Origin: Lactobacillus amylovorus DSM 20531
GTDB taxonomy: Bacteria > Bacillota > Bacilli > Lactobacillales > Lactobacillaceae
Length of the DNA stretch: 64,000 nucleotides
Assembly: GCF_002706375.1 (NCBI RefSeq)
Contig: NZ_CP017706.1
Span: 186,001 to 250,000, forward strand
Direction of reading: 5' to 3'
This document shows positions 16,630 to 25,818 of this stretch, piece after piece. Position 1 is the stretch's first letter. Every line of letters starts with the position of its first letter. A model generated the notes under the pieces. The model had not been told where the DNA came from, did no database searches, and was given only the letters and a program-made list of their open reading frames with translations. A program made the translations under genes and the position numbers.

Positions 16630-18474
16630 TTACTTTACATAATTATAATTATGCATAGCAAAATAGGATCTAGTATAATCAGCTTCACTAACTGAGTGCC
16701 ATAATACTCCTCTTAAATTCTTTCTTGCCAAATGACTCTCAGTCATATTGTAAAGAGGCACTACGGCTGTATCCTTGGTCAACTGATTCTGCGCGTTACG
16801 CATATTTTCCCAATAGTGATCAGTTTCTTCGGCACTTTTACTCTTAGTTGCTTTTACATATCTATCATGATTTTGATAATTATTTGATTGTAAAACATCC
16901 ATATCACTCATTGGATCTGTATAGTCAGCTAACCACAAGCTTAGATACATATCAAAATTACCACGCATGACATTATCCTGAACGTTTTTAGCAGGAACCG
17001 CATGAATTTCGACTTTAGCATTCTTTAACTTAGTTTCAACCTGTGATTGAACGAATTGGGCAATATTTTTATTAATCGTCTGATCATCCGTGTAATAAGT
17101 TAAGTCTGCCTTTTTTCTACCCTCTTCTTTTAATCCTTCATTCCATAATTTTTGTGCTTTAACTACGTTGTGCGTCTCTTCTGGCTTCATTTCTTTAGCA
17201 AAGTCGACACCGGTACTTTGATCCTTGGCTAGCGTTGGTGCTACAAAAGTATCGGCTGGCGTAGAACCATCTGCCAAAACTTTACGTGCAAGTTACTTTT
17301 TATCTAATACTAAATTTAGTGCGTGACGTATTTTAGCATTAGAGAAAACGCGATTCTTTCGCATATTAAGTTGTAAATAATAAACTCCTGCTCGATGCAA
17401 ATGCTTTAAGTTCTTATCGTTCTGCATTACTTGAGCCGTAGTTCCTGTAATTTATGCGTTATCCAAATTACCCTGCTGGAACAACTGATGAGCAGTGTTC
17501 GAATCCTTGACCACCTGCATCTTGATTTGCTTCAAATGAATTGCCTTTGAATCATAATAGTGCTTGTTGCGATCCAAGGTCCAAGATAAGTTGCTGCCAG
17601 TCCAGCCGTCAGCATCAAGGAAATTAGAAGTATCATAGTTTAAATTGTTATTTGAAGCTTCTTCATTTGCTTGCGACCAAGTTAATGGCTTATCAGAAAT
17701 TTTCTTAACAAAGCGATTTATAGTTTGGTCTTCATTACCAAACTGTGTCAAATTGTAAATATCCGAAGTACTTTCAACCATTCTATAACCTAATCCTTCA
17801 ACAGCTTGATTCCAACACATATTGCATATCGTTAAATTTTTCATTGTCAGTATTCTTATTACCAACCCAATCATAAGATTCAACAATCTGATTACTATCT
17901 GCATCAATATAGGTTAAGCGATTTCTAACTTGACCAGCGTTCTTCTTTTGTCCTTCACGAACATCGACATCGATCTTGATGATAGTGCTTCTTTTTTGCG
18001 GAGTATCACCAGTATTATCAGTGTAAGTAAGCTCTGCTACACCATGGCTTGTCCCCACAGCATCAACATCTGGTTTAGTTTTCCATGTCAAGGTGATTCC
18101 TTGATCCTCAAGTGATTCATTATGATCCAAACTACCTACTGCTGATTGCAACTTTCCCAATTGATCAGGAGTTAAATCATTTAAGCTCAAAGTAGGTAAT
18201 TCATCTTTAACAGTTTGTTGATGAACACCATCAATTTGTTATCCTAGTTTCTCGACTCCTTCCGGGCCCTTAGGGCCATTTAATGCAATCAAAGAATCAG
18301 TTACATGTGCCTTGGCATCTTTATTTGAAGTTGCTTCTCCATTAGCATTAGAGTTAGCGCTTACTTCAGCTATGTGTGCTGGTTGTCCAGAACTTAAGAA
18401 GAAAATCGATCCTAGGAAAACTGTAGTTAAACCAACGGATAATTTTTATTCTTAACTGATGTTTTCTCATTCAT
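16630..18474 (-). pseudogene. Decayed chimera: surface adhesin N-terminus joined to oligopeptide-binding protein OppA
   Basis: The upstream part (18474 down to about 17720) has a YSIRK-like signal region (KLSVGLTTVFLGSIFFLSSG, already frameshifted), an in-frame TAA near 18240, and a Rib/mucin-binding-like stretch (SHGVAELTYTDNTGDTP, RLTYIDADSNQIVE, GLGYRMVESTSD). From about 17640 it reads as an OppA-type solute-binding protein (GWTGSNLSWTLDRNKHYYDS, DSNTAHQLFQQGNLDNA) and continues, with more frame breaks near 17450 and 17300, to the C-terminal lobe (FDMYLSLWLADYTDP, YNYVK). The junction is in one open frame, so a deletion probably fused two exported-protein genes before decay. OppA imports peptides. 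Non-functional as it stands. Confidence 0.75.
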
Positions 18475-18564
18475 TATATCCCTCATAATGACATCCTCCA
18501 ATTGTCTATAACTCTGTTATTTTTTTCACAACTCAACACTCATAAAGCAAAACATACTAATCTA

Positions 18565-18807
18565 GTGTTGGATGATTACTCGACGGAGTAGTCGTTCAAC
18601 ACTTTTTCTTTTACTATGTAAAGTGGAGATGAAGCCAATGCCGTGCGTCTTTTGGACACATGATGTCGTAAGCAAAACTGGCAGCTTCACCATTCAATTT
18701 AGAATCTCGTCTAAGTATGTTGGCTGTTAAAGTCCGGTTGAGAAAATTAGATCTGATTGAATTGGGTGAAGGTAGCTCATCTCCAAGTAAAGCGGAGGTT
18801 TATTCTT
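18565..18807 (+). ncRNA. Structured leader of the IS110 element, bridge-RNA candidate
   Basis: The 5' non-coding end of the element. It begins with a long hairpin (18565-18602, GTGTTG...CAACAC with further pairing GATTACTC/GAGTAGTC, loop GACG) followed by a T-rich stretch. A second stem-loop (about 18629-18690) pairs GAAGC-CA with TG-gca-GCTTC around a large internal loop. In IS110 elements the non-coding end next to the transposase encodes a bridge RNA with target- and donor-binding loops. Length and position fit; the loops were not matched to ends. Confidence 0.45.
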
Positions 18808-20031
18808 ATGGATTTATTGAAAACTGTTTTCGGTATTGATGTTAGCAGCCGGAAGTCTAACGTATGCATTATGGTCAATGGCCAAAAAGTTAATGACTAT
18901 GCCATCTCCAACGATATGGTAGGCTTCAATCAGCTGCTAGATGACCTTAAACAGGTTACCAACCCGCAAATTATCTTTGAAGCAACTGGCGTCTACTCCA
19001 GAAGACTCCAGGCGTTTTTGAACATGCACGAATTACGCTATGTCATGATGAACCCACTGGAAGCCAAAAGAAAGACAAAGGATGACCTGCACCAGAACAA
19101 GACCGATAAGCTTGATGCAATGTATCTCGCCAAGCTGCAATCTGAGCACCCGCAACGGCTGGCCTATGTTCAAAGCGAAGAATATCAAGAATTGATGGCC
19201 AACAACCGCATCTACGAGCAGGCTTCGCACGATCTGATAACCAACAAGAATAGACTGCACAAAGCCATTCAGCTCACTTTCCCAGAGATTGAGCACCTAA
19301 TGGCTAATCCGAGAGGAAAAAACTACTGGAGTACTGTTCTCAGATTCCCGCACCCTGATATCGTATTAGAAACAAAAGAAGCCGATATCATCGACTTCTT
19401 AAAGAGCTTATCTGGTATTGGTGAAAAACGTACCAATGATCTGGCACAAAGGCTTATCCGGCTGGCCAAGCTCGCATGCCCAGCTGTCAAAAAAGACAGT
19501 GCTTATGTTCATGGCCTCAAAATAGCTATTAACAACATCCTAAGCGCTGAAGAAGAGTGCCAGACTGCTTTACAGGAGATGGCTAAGCTGGCTCCTAAGC
19601 GGGATCTGGAGATCCTCACAAGCATTCCAGGCATCGGCGAAAACACTGCCTTGAGAATTATTAGTGAGCTCGGAGATATCAGACGCTTTAAAAACCCTAA
19701 CCAATTAAATGCCTTCGTTGGCGTTGACCCTCAAGTTTATGAATCTGGCAACCTCACGGCCCACCTGTCAATTTCAAAGCGTGGGACAGCTATCGGCAGA
19801 AAGGTGCTGTACTTGGCAATCAACCAAATTCAATCGGCCAAGAAAGCAGGCAACCCTTGCCATATTGCGGATTATTACGAGAAACGAAAACGGTCTTCTG
19901 AGACTGCAAGTCACAAGAAGGCCGCTATCGCATCGATCCATAAATTATTACGGACGATCTTCGCTTTAATTAAGAATGATCAATTATATAGCTATGACGT
20001 AGCCAAACATAACCAAAGACTTTTGTCATAA
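18808..20031 (+). CDS. IS110-family transposase (DEDD recombinase)
   Basis: 407 aa from the ATG at 18808, preceded by AGCGGAGG. The N-terminal DEDD domain is visible: FGIDVSSRKSNV (first Asp), IFEATGVYS (Glu), and NKTDKLDAMYLAK (paired Asp). The C-terminal Transposase_20 domain contains LTSIPGIGENTALRIISELG and FVGVDPQVYESG, which includes the region of the conserved serine near SKRG. It appears complete and possibly active. It catalyses RNA-guided DNA recombination of the element in characterised relatives. A longer frame from 18757 lacks a ribosome site. Confidence 0.95.
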   Translation: MDLLKTVFGIDVSSRKSNVCIMVNGQKVNDYAISNDMVGFNQLLDDLKQVTNPQIIFEATGVYSRRLQAFLNMHELRYVMMNPLEAKRKTKDDLHQNKTDKLDAMYLAKLQSEHPQRLAYVQSEEYQELMANNRIYEQASHDLITNKNRLHKAIQLTFPEIEHLMANPRGKNYWSTVLRFPHPDIVLETKEADIIDFLKSLSGIGEKRTNDLAQRLIRLAKLACPAVKKDSAYVHGLKIAINNILSAEEECQTALQEMAKLAPKRDLEILTSIPGIGENTALRIISELGDIRRFKNPNQLNAFVGVDPQVYESGNLTAHLSISKRGTAIGRKVLYLAINQIQSAKKAGNPCHIADYYEKRKRSSETASHKKAAIASIHKLLRTIFALIKNDQLYSYDVAKHNQRLLS

Positions 20032-20288
20032 AAATTGATCCAATAGATATTATAACAGCCTCTTTTTTGAAATTACAGAAGGCAGGCTGTATTTTTCATG
20101 CCCTAAAGTCAGATATTTGACTTGATTCTCCGGAGGCTCCATTCAAATTAGGCTCTTATTTCAAAATAAAATTACCTAAAATCGTTGATAATACTTGACT
20201 TAGAGTAGAAAAAAGATGACAAATTATATATTTTCTTTAAAATAAATATTGTACATTCATCATTACTTTTTGTAAGAGGACTATTAAT
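20032..20288. other. Non-coding region between the IS110 transposase and the oxidoreductase gene
   Basis: Contains a probable terminator (ACAGCCT 20055-20061 / AGGCTGT 20084-20090, then ATTTTTC) and the presumed right end of the IS110 element. The last 90 bases are AT-rich and presumably hold the promoter of the reductase gene. No open frame of note. Confidence 0.6.
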
Positions 20289-21614
20289 ATGGAAACTAAA
20301 GAAATCAAAAACATTATCATTGGCTTCGGCAAAGGTGGTAAAACCCTAGCAAAGTTCTTAGCCACTAAGGGCTAGGAAGTCTTAGTAATCGAAAAATCGA
20401 ATCAAATGTATGGTGGTACCTGCATTAACATCGCCTGCTTGCCATCCAAACGGTTAATCATTGAAGCTGCTAATGGTGTAGAATTCACTGATGCCATCAA
20501 TGGTAAAAATGATATGACCGCTTTTCTAAGAAATGCCAATTATCACATGCTTGCCGATGAAAAGACAGTCACAGTTTTAGACGGTACTGCTAAATTTTTA
20601 AATAATCATGAAATAGAAGTCACTAAGCAAGACGGTACTAAAGACCATTACCGTGGCAAGCGCATTTTCATTAACACTGGTGCCCTGCCTAACTATGCTC
20701 CAATTCCGGGTCTGGCTGACAGCACTAAGGTCATCAATTCTACTGAAGCAATGGATCAAAATAAAATGCCTAAGACACTCACTATTATTGGTAGTGGTTA
20801 CATAGGTCTTGAATTTGCCAACATGTTTGCAAACTACGACACCCAGGTCACAGTCTTGGCCGTTCACAGCGATTTTTTACCACGTGAAGACGATGACATT
20901 AGTCAAATGATCAAACAAGATCTTGAAAATACCGGCATCAAATTTGAACTCGGCGTAAAGATCAATCGCGTTGAAGACGACACCGTTTTCTACGAAAAGA
21001 ACGGTCAAGAGCTTTCAATCAAGGCTGACCGAATTTTGGCTGCAACTGGTAGAAAACCGAATACCGAAAATCTTGGTTTGGAAAATACCGACATCCAACT
21101 CACCGACAGAGGTGCAATAAAAGTTGACGATCACTTGCTAACTAGCGTGCCAAATGTCTGGGCTATCGGCGATGTCAAAGGCGGCCCACAATTTACTTAC
21201 ATTTCTCTAGATGATTACCGCATCATCAAAGATCAACTTTTTGGCAGCGGCAAGCGCGTCGTCAGCGACCGAATCAATATTCCTTACAGCGTCTTTATCA
21301 CTCCGGCCCTTTCCCAAGTAGGTTTAAATGAAAAACAAGCCCAAGCTCAAGGAATTAACTATCTTCTTAAGAAGCTTCCTGTCAAAGCTATTCCAAAGGC
21401 TCGCGTAGCTAAAGATACTCGTGGTCTTTTTAAAGCCCTAGTCGATCCTGATACCGATCAAATTCTTGGTGCCACATTATACGGCATTGAATCCTATGAA
21501 CTGATTAACCAAATTTCTATGGCAATCAAAACAAAAATCCCAGCTAGCGTACTTCGTGATCAAATCTACACTCATCCTACTATGAGTGAAGCCTTTAATG
21601 ATCTGTTTAAATAA
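20289..21614 (+). pseudogene. Flavin disulfide reductase (RclA/MerA-like), nonsense mutation
   Basis: One continuous frame of 441 codons interrupted by a single TAG at 20373-20375 (codon 29), where the family has Trp in the pattern KGWEVLVIE. The N-terminus carries the FAD-binding IIIGFGKGGKTLA. After the stop come the redox pair GGTCINIACLPSK, the NAD(P)-binding GSGYIGLEFANMF, the second FAD motif VWAIGDV and the C-terminal dimer domain with the HPTMSEAF motif. Closest type by motif is the RclA/Har group of bacilli, which reduces hypothiocyanous acid, or mercuric-reductase-like enzymes. A restart at the ATG at 20406 would remove the FAD dinucleotide fold, so activity is unlikely. Everything else is intact, so the mutation is recent or a read error. 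Confidence 0.88.
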
Positions 21615-21622
21615 AAAATTTG

Positions 21623-21651
21623 TTGACGAAAAGAAAACTATCCTGTATATT
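21623..21651 (+). promoter_or_regulatory. Promoter of the brnQ T-box transcript
   Basis: TTGACG (21623-21628) and TATATT (21646-21651) with a 17-base spacer, just upstream of the T-box leader. Confidence 0.8.
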
Positions 21652-21663
21652 ACTTATCAACAA

Positions 21664-21941
21664 GATTTTTTACACACTACGAATAGAAGAGTAGATTGTC
21701 GTCAGTTTAGTCAGCGAGCCTGAGATAGTGAAAGCAGGTATGAATTAAGACAATTGAAAGTAATCTATGAGTGACTAAGGCAACCCAATGGGAAGTTTTA
21801 GCCGGGAGTGCCCGTTACTGCACCAACGTATCTGATTTTTTCATGTACGCGTAAGGCATTGTTAGCGATAACAATGTAAACAAAGGTGGTAACACGCAAA
21901 AGGCGTCCTTTAAGCAACTTGCTTGAGGGGCGTCTTTTTTC
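21664..21941 (+). promoter_or_regulatory. T-box riboswitch controlling brnQ
   Basis: A classic T-box leader. Stem I includes the conserved block AGCGAGCC-TGAGATAGTG-AAAGCAGGT (about 21713-21739). The T-box core reads AAGGTGGTAACACG (about 21883-21896) and overlaps an intrinsic terminator (about 21898-21940, AAAGGCGTCC / GGGGCGTCTTTTTT). Uncharged tRNA stabilises the antiterminator and turns on brnQ. In my fold (lower helix ATAGA/TCTAT, upper ATTGTC/GACAAT) the specifier position is GTA (21760-21762), Val, which fits a branched-chain amino acid importer. The specifier call is tentative; the T-box call is not. Confidence 0.92.
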
Positions 21942-21970
21942 ATGGTGGTAATACAGAAGGGATAGAGAAA

Positions 21971-23332
21971 ATGAATAAAACTAATTCTTTTCGTAAAACT
22001 ATAATTATTGCTTCTTTAATTTTCGGTATGCTCTTTGGAGCCGGAAACTTAATCTTTCCTGTTCACTTGGGTCAATTAGCTGGTAAAAACTGGCTGGCTG
22101 CGAGTAGTGGCTTCTTAATTTCCAGTGGTTTATTGCCACTAATGGCACTGATTGCGATCAGTATTACTCACTCACACGGGATTTTTGAGCTAGCAAAGCC
22201 AATCGGTAAAAAATATGCGTTGATCTTCCTAGTTTTAATCCATGCAACCTTAGGGCCTTTGTTTGCTACGCCTAGAACTGCAACAGTTCCTTATACCATC
22301 GGTATTGCCCCACTTTTACCAGGCAATATGCAAAAAGTTAGTTTACTTATTTTCTCCGCTATTTTCTTCGGTATCGTATTTTTCCTTTCTGCTACCGAAG
22401 CAAAGGTTACTGATTTAATTGGGAAAATTTTGAATCCAGTGTTCCTGCTTTTATTATTTCTCATCTTCTTTTTAGCCTTTTCAAACCCGATGGGTGCCGC
22501 TAAGGACACAGCTTTTACTGCAAGCTACGCTCATAACGCATTTACTAACGGCTTTTTAGAAGGCTACAACACGATGGACTGCTTGGCAGCTCTTGCCTTC
22601 GGTATTACGGTGATCACTTCAATTCTCAGCTTTGGCTTTAAGAGAGAAAAAGACGTGGCGATCACTACAGTTAAAAGCGGCATGTTTGGCATATTCGCTA
22701 TTGCCATCATCTACGTTTGCTTGATCTGGCTTGGTGCGACAAGTTTGCACGACTTCAAGTTAAGTTCAAACGGTGGTACAGCTTTAGCACAAATTTCTCA
22801 TCATTATTTGGGTACTGCTGGGGATGCATTAATTGTGGCCTTAACCACGATCACTTGTATCACTACCGCAATGGGTCTAGTTGTTGCCTTTGCCCAAGAC
22901 TTCCATAAGCGTTTCCCTAAGATTTCATACAAGACCTTCTTAACTATCAATTGCCTTCTTTCATTTATCATCGCCAACATGGGCTTGGATACGATCATTA
23001 GCTGGTCTACTCCAGTCCTAATGCTTCTGTATCCATTGGCTATCTCATTGGTAATCTTGGGTATTCTTTCACCTTTATATAAAAATGATCCGGTCGTTTA
23101 CAAAATAACTACTGCCTTAACCTTGATTCCTGCCTTATTCGATATGATCAACACTTTACCAGAAGTATTGCGTTCAACGCCTTTAATCCAAGCTATTCTT
23201 TCATACGCTGAACGCTACTTACCTATGTTCCATCTAGGATTTAGCTGGTTGACCTTCAGTTTAGCTGGATTAATTATCGGTTTAATTATCCATTTTGTTA
23301 AACAATTTAATTACTCTGCTGTAAAGGATTAA
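21971..23332 (+). CDS. brnQ: Branched-chain amino acid transport system II carrier protein
   Basis: 453 aa with about 12 membrane segments. The opening IIIASLIFGMLFGAGNLIFP is the family signature of BrnQ, the Na+- or H+-coupled importer of leucine, isoleucine and valine. The start at 21971 has AAGGGA 9 bases upstream and follows the T-box terminator; an in-frame ATG at 21923 lies inside the terminator and is not used. T-box control means import rises when the cognate tRNA is uncharged, which suits an organism that must take up branched-chain amino acids. Confidence 0.96.
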   Translation: MNKTNSFRKTIIIASLIFGMLFGAGNLIFPVHLGQLAGKNWLAASSGFLISSGLLPLMALIAISITHSHGIFELAKPIGKKYALIFLVLIHATLGPLFATPRTATVPYTIGIAPLLPGNMQKVSLLIFSAIFFGIVFFLSATEAKVTDLIGKILNPVFLLLLFLIFFLAFSNPMGAAKDTAFTASYAHNAFTNGFLEGYNTMDCLAALAFGITVITSILSFGFKREKDVAITTVKSGMFGIFAIAIIYVCLIWLGATSLHDFKLSSNGGTALAQISHHYLGTAGDALIVALTTITCITTAMGLVVAFAQDFHKRFPKISYKTFLTINCLLSFIIANMGLDTIISWSTPVLMLLYPLAISLVILGILSPLYKNDPVVYKITTALTLIPALFDMINTLPEVLRSTPLIQAILSYAERYLPMFHLGFSWLTFSLAGLIIGLIIHFVKQFNYSAVKD

Positions 23333-23345
23333 TATCAACATAATA

Positions 23346-23535
23346 AACTGTTAGGGCTACACAACCTTGCCATATTACTGATTATTATGATAAGAAAAAG
23401 CAATCTTCTCATAGCCCAGGCTACAAGAAGATTGCCATCGCATCCGTGCATAAACTGATACGCACGCTCTTGGCTTTAATAAAACATAATCAATTATATG
23501 ACTACAACATAACCACCAAAAACCAAAGACTTTAG
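23346..23535 (+). mobile_element. IS110-family transposase relic (C-terminal end)
   Basis: About 60 codons reading PCHITDYYDKKKQSSHSP, then KKIAIASVHKLIRTLLALIK and KNQRL-stop. This aligns codon for codon with the last 60 residues of the intact transposase at 18808-20031 (PCHIADYYEKRKRSS, KKAAIASIHKLLRTIFALIK, HNQRLLS). The bulk of the gene is gone. It is clearly diverged, so it stems from an older, related element rather than a recent copy. Confidence 0.88.
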
Positions 23536-23787
23536 TTGAAATCAAATAATCATCTTTAGTATAGCAACCTATGAAAAAACTACAATACTCATAGGTTTAT
23601 TTGTGTTACTTTCTATCACCACGTTATTTTCTATTTTATCTAATCTAACCCTATTCGTACCAATATTCTAATTAAATAGAGTATAAATTAATTAAGGAAA
23701 TTACTGATAATACTTGATTTTTGGTATGCATTAGACTTGACTCTGTCTATATTTTACAGGACATAGACACTTTTTCCTAGTATCATT
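23536..23787. other. Non-coding region after the IS110 relic
   Basis: AT-rich. Contains a hairpin (CCTATGA / TCATAGG, about 23570-23597) and TGATAATACTTGA (23705-23717), also found after the intact IS110 copy. Probably the old right end of the relic element. No gene seen. Confidence 0.5.
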
Positions 23788-24441
23788 TTAAGGACGGTAA
23801 AAAATTTGTCCTTGATCTGAAACAAAGTCTGACTTAAGTAAATGAAGTCCTTTGCTTTCAACACAGAACTTTGTTGCCTCAAGATATCTCTTAAAGTGCT
23901 TAGTTTCAAGGTGTTTTTGATAAGCATCTTTATTTTGATAAACTTCTAATGAAAGCCACTCATTAGGCTGGTTCATCACAGTTCCAGCAATCATTACCAT
24001 AATGCCTGCTTCTTTTTCAACGGCAGCTTTCATTTCTTTTAACACGCCATTGGCAAACTCATCGCCTTTGCCTAGTTGTACGCCGATTTCAGTCATGTAA
24101 ACAACATAGTCATTTTCACCAGAAACATTCAATTTATCTGGCTTGGTTGAAATAAACTCTGGTTGTAATTCAACATCAACTTTTTCAGTTAGCAGCTTAT
24201 CACTGGCTTTTAAAAAGGCTTGGTATTCTTCTGAATTTAAATGTTTTTGATATTGTGCATCATCTTGGAAACATTCAACGGCATAATTCTTGTGTCCAGC
24301 TTCATCTTCGTGACCACTTTGCATGAACAATGCATTTTGATCTAAATGAGCATCCAACATTGATTGAATTAATTTGTCATGATTTTTAGGATCAACTTCA
24401 AGTTTGAACAAGTGTAAAATAGGTGCTTTTTGTAGTTTCAT
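23788..24441 (-). CDS. Tandem ABM-domain protein (quinol monooxygenase-like)
   Basis: 217 aa cytosolic protein made of two dimeric alpha-beta-barrel (ABM) units. Unit 1 covers about residues 1-100 (HLFKLEVDPKNHDKLIQSML, then YAVECFQDDAQYQKHLNSEE). Unit 2 covers about 110-217 (VYMTEIGVQLGKGDEFANGV, then WLSLEVYQNKDAYQKHLETK). The repeated -YQ..AYQKHL- motif shows internal duplication. ABM proteins include quinone-modifying monooxygenases and haem-degrading enzymes; neither activity can be assigned here. Monocistronic. Confidence 0.8.
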   Translation of the reverse strand: MKLQKAPILHLFKLEVDPKNHDKLIQSMLDAHLDQNALFMQSGHEDEAGHKNYAVECFQDDAQYQKHLNSEEYQAFLKASDKLLTEKVDVELQPEFISTKPDKLNVSGENDYVVYMTEIGVQLGKGDEFANGVLKEMKAAVEKEAGIMVMIAGTVMNQPNEWLSLEVYQNKDAYQKHLETKHFKRYLEATKFCVESKGLHLLKSDFVSDQGQIFYRP

Positions 24442-24539
24442 CTTTAACCCTCACTAAGTTTATTTATTATCTTTTATTATAAATAATTTCCCATTAATTA
24501 ACATTCTAAATTACTTAACATAATTTTTATTCTGAATAC

Positions 24540-24573
24540 TAAAAAACGCATCCCTTTCGGAATGCGTCTTTTC
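24540..24573 (-). terminator. Terminator after the 24574-25113 gene
   Basis: Stem ACGCATcc / ggaATGCGT with a T run on the minus strand (and a weaker one on plus), directly after the stop codon. Confidence 0.85.
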
Positions 24574-25113
24574 TTACATTGTATAGTTTACTTTTTCAAA
24601 CTTGTAATCCTTCATCTGCTTAGCAAGCTTCTTACTTCTGTAGTAATTACCGCCATCGTATCTACTCGTGTAGACCAAAATGTTTTGCTTTTGACCATTA
24701 ATTGTTTGTGGCGTTACTCTGTAAAGACTCCACTTTTCAAAGGTGACCCATGGATCAATTTCATAGAAAGTATCATTCTTCATTGTGGTTGTCTTGCCTG
24801 ACATCCAGTTCTTCGTAACTTGGTCAAACTTCTTTTGATTCTTAATCTTGCCATTAAAGTAATCACTGATCACGTTCTTATCTTGTGTGTAAATAATCTT
24901 GCCATTTACGGTGTGTGCACCAAAAGTAATCTTTTTACCATCGTGTGCATCCCGATCATATGAATACCAGGTTCCTTGCATGTTCTTAGGTACAGTGACT
25001 ACGTCACCATTGCCGTAAGTTGAAGCTTTTACTGGCTCAACTTGTGTAGCCAATCCGCTAAGCCCCAAAACAAGTACCATTGAAGTTAAAGGCAATATAT
25101 TTTTTCTTAGCAT
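24574..25113 (-). CDS. Secreted protein of unknown function
   Basis: 179 aa. Signal peptide MLRKNILPLTSMVLVLGLSG followed by a likely cleavage after VKAS (about residue 30). The mature part is a compact basic beta-rich domain (PKNMQGTWYSYDRDAH, TFYEIDPWVTFEKWSLYRVT) of the kind seen in many small exported Lactobacillus proteins. No SLAP, LysM or LPXTG motif, so the protein may be released. The start at 25113 has GGAG 9 bases upstream; an extended frame to 25209 would place residues before the signal peptide and is rejected. Confidence 0.75.
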   Translation of the reverse strand: MLRKNILPLTSMVLVLGLSGLATQVEPVKASTYGNGDVVTVPKNMQGTWYSYDRDAHDGKKITFGAHTVNGKIIYTQDKNVISDYFNGKIKNQKKFDQVTKNWMSGKTTTMKNDTFYEIDPWVTFEKWSLYRVTPQTINGQKQNILVYTSRYDGGNYYRSKKLAKQMKDYKFEKVNYTM

Positions 25114-25211
25114 AAAAATCATCTCCAGAATCAGTTTGCATCCGTTTTCACCTCTAATTTTACAGTATTTGGCTATACAAAGACAAGTGGTAAACACACC
25201 ACTTGCCAAAA

Positions 25212-25817
25212 TTAATATTCTTTTTTCAAAATTTCGTTAAACTTCGCAATAGCTGGATTCTTTTCAGCATAGAAAGCTGCAATCGTTTGACGCATTGGCG
25301 CACCATTATCTGTTAAGAATAACTTTTGCAATGAGTCGTTCTTGAGCAAATCGGCCGCAATTTCATTGATCAAAAAGTAACCAGATCCTGAAGCCACAAG
25401 CAAGGCAACTTCTTCAACTGAGTTTGAAGCAATAAATGGGCTTTTCACCTGATAAAGATCCTTAAACAAATGAAGTTCAGCAACTTCTTCTTCAGGTTTA
25501 GCCACGATAAAGCAAGTCATGTCCGACAGATCTGCTTTATCAACCATTTGAATGCCGCTTTGATAGCTGCCCTTAGGCAAGATAGCCATTACACCAACTT
25601 GAGCAAGATCTTCTCTTTCAAGGTCATCCTTTTCATAGCGCTTATCCGCAATGACCAAATCGGCCTCGCCATCAGCCATTTTTTCAAAAGCTTCATCATA
25701 CCCTGTACTAATTAATTTAACTTCAGTATCAGGATACTCTTCTTCGAATTTTGTCTTTGCCTGATCTAATTCTCTGCGCCCTAATTGATTAAAATATGCA
25801 ATCTTCAATTGCTTCAT
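25212..25817 (-). CDS. LysR-type effector domain without a DNA-binding domain
   Basis: 201 aa. The whole protein corresponds to the type-2 periplasmic-binding fold used as the co-inducer domain of LysR regulators (KIAYFNQLGRRELDQA, GEADLVIADKR, VASGSGYFLINEIAADLL), but there is no N-terminal helix-turn-helix. It starts directly at the first beta strand with a good GAGGA site. There is no signal peptide, so it is cytosolic. It follows a 53-aa membrane protein by one base, indicating translational coupling. It may be a ligand-sensing partner or a relic of a LysR regulator; I cannot decide. Confidence 0.8.
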   Translation of the reverse strand: MKQLKIAYFNQLGRRELDQAKTKFEEEYPDTEVKLISTGYDEAFEKMADGEADLVIADKRYEKDDLEREDLAQVGVMAILPKGSYQSGIQMVDKADLSDMTCFIVAKPEEEVAELHLFKDLYQVKSPFIASNSVEEVALLVASGSGYFLINEIAADLLKNDSLQKLFLTDNGAPMRQTIAAFYAEKNPAIAKFNEILKKEY

Positions 25818-25818
25818 A

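Larger units (their letters stand above)
18541..20200 (+). mobile_element. IS110-family insertion sequence (limits approximate)
   Basis: An intact IS110-family transposase gene with about 250 bases of structured non-coding DNA before it and about 170 bases after. IS110 elements lack long inverted repeats and usually do not duplicate the target, so the ends cannot be fixed by eye. The right limit is suggested by TGATAATACTTGA at 20186-20198, which recurs at a similar distance after the IS110 relic at 23535. The left limit is placed before the hairpin at 18565. Confidence 0.7.

Noticed and set aside
18565..18602. Hairpin plus T-run before IS110 as the terminator of a neighbouring gene
   Set aside because: The nearest upstream gene remnant is on the other strand and starts rather than ends here, so nothing on the plus strand needs terminating. 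It more likely belongs to the IS110 leader.
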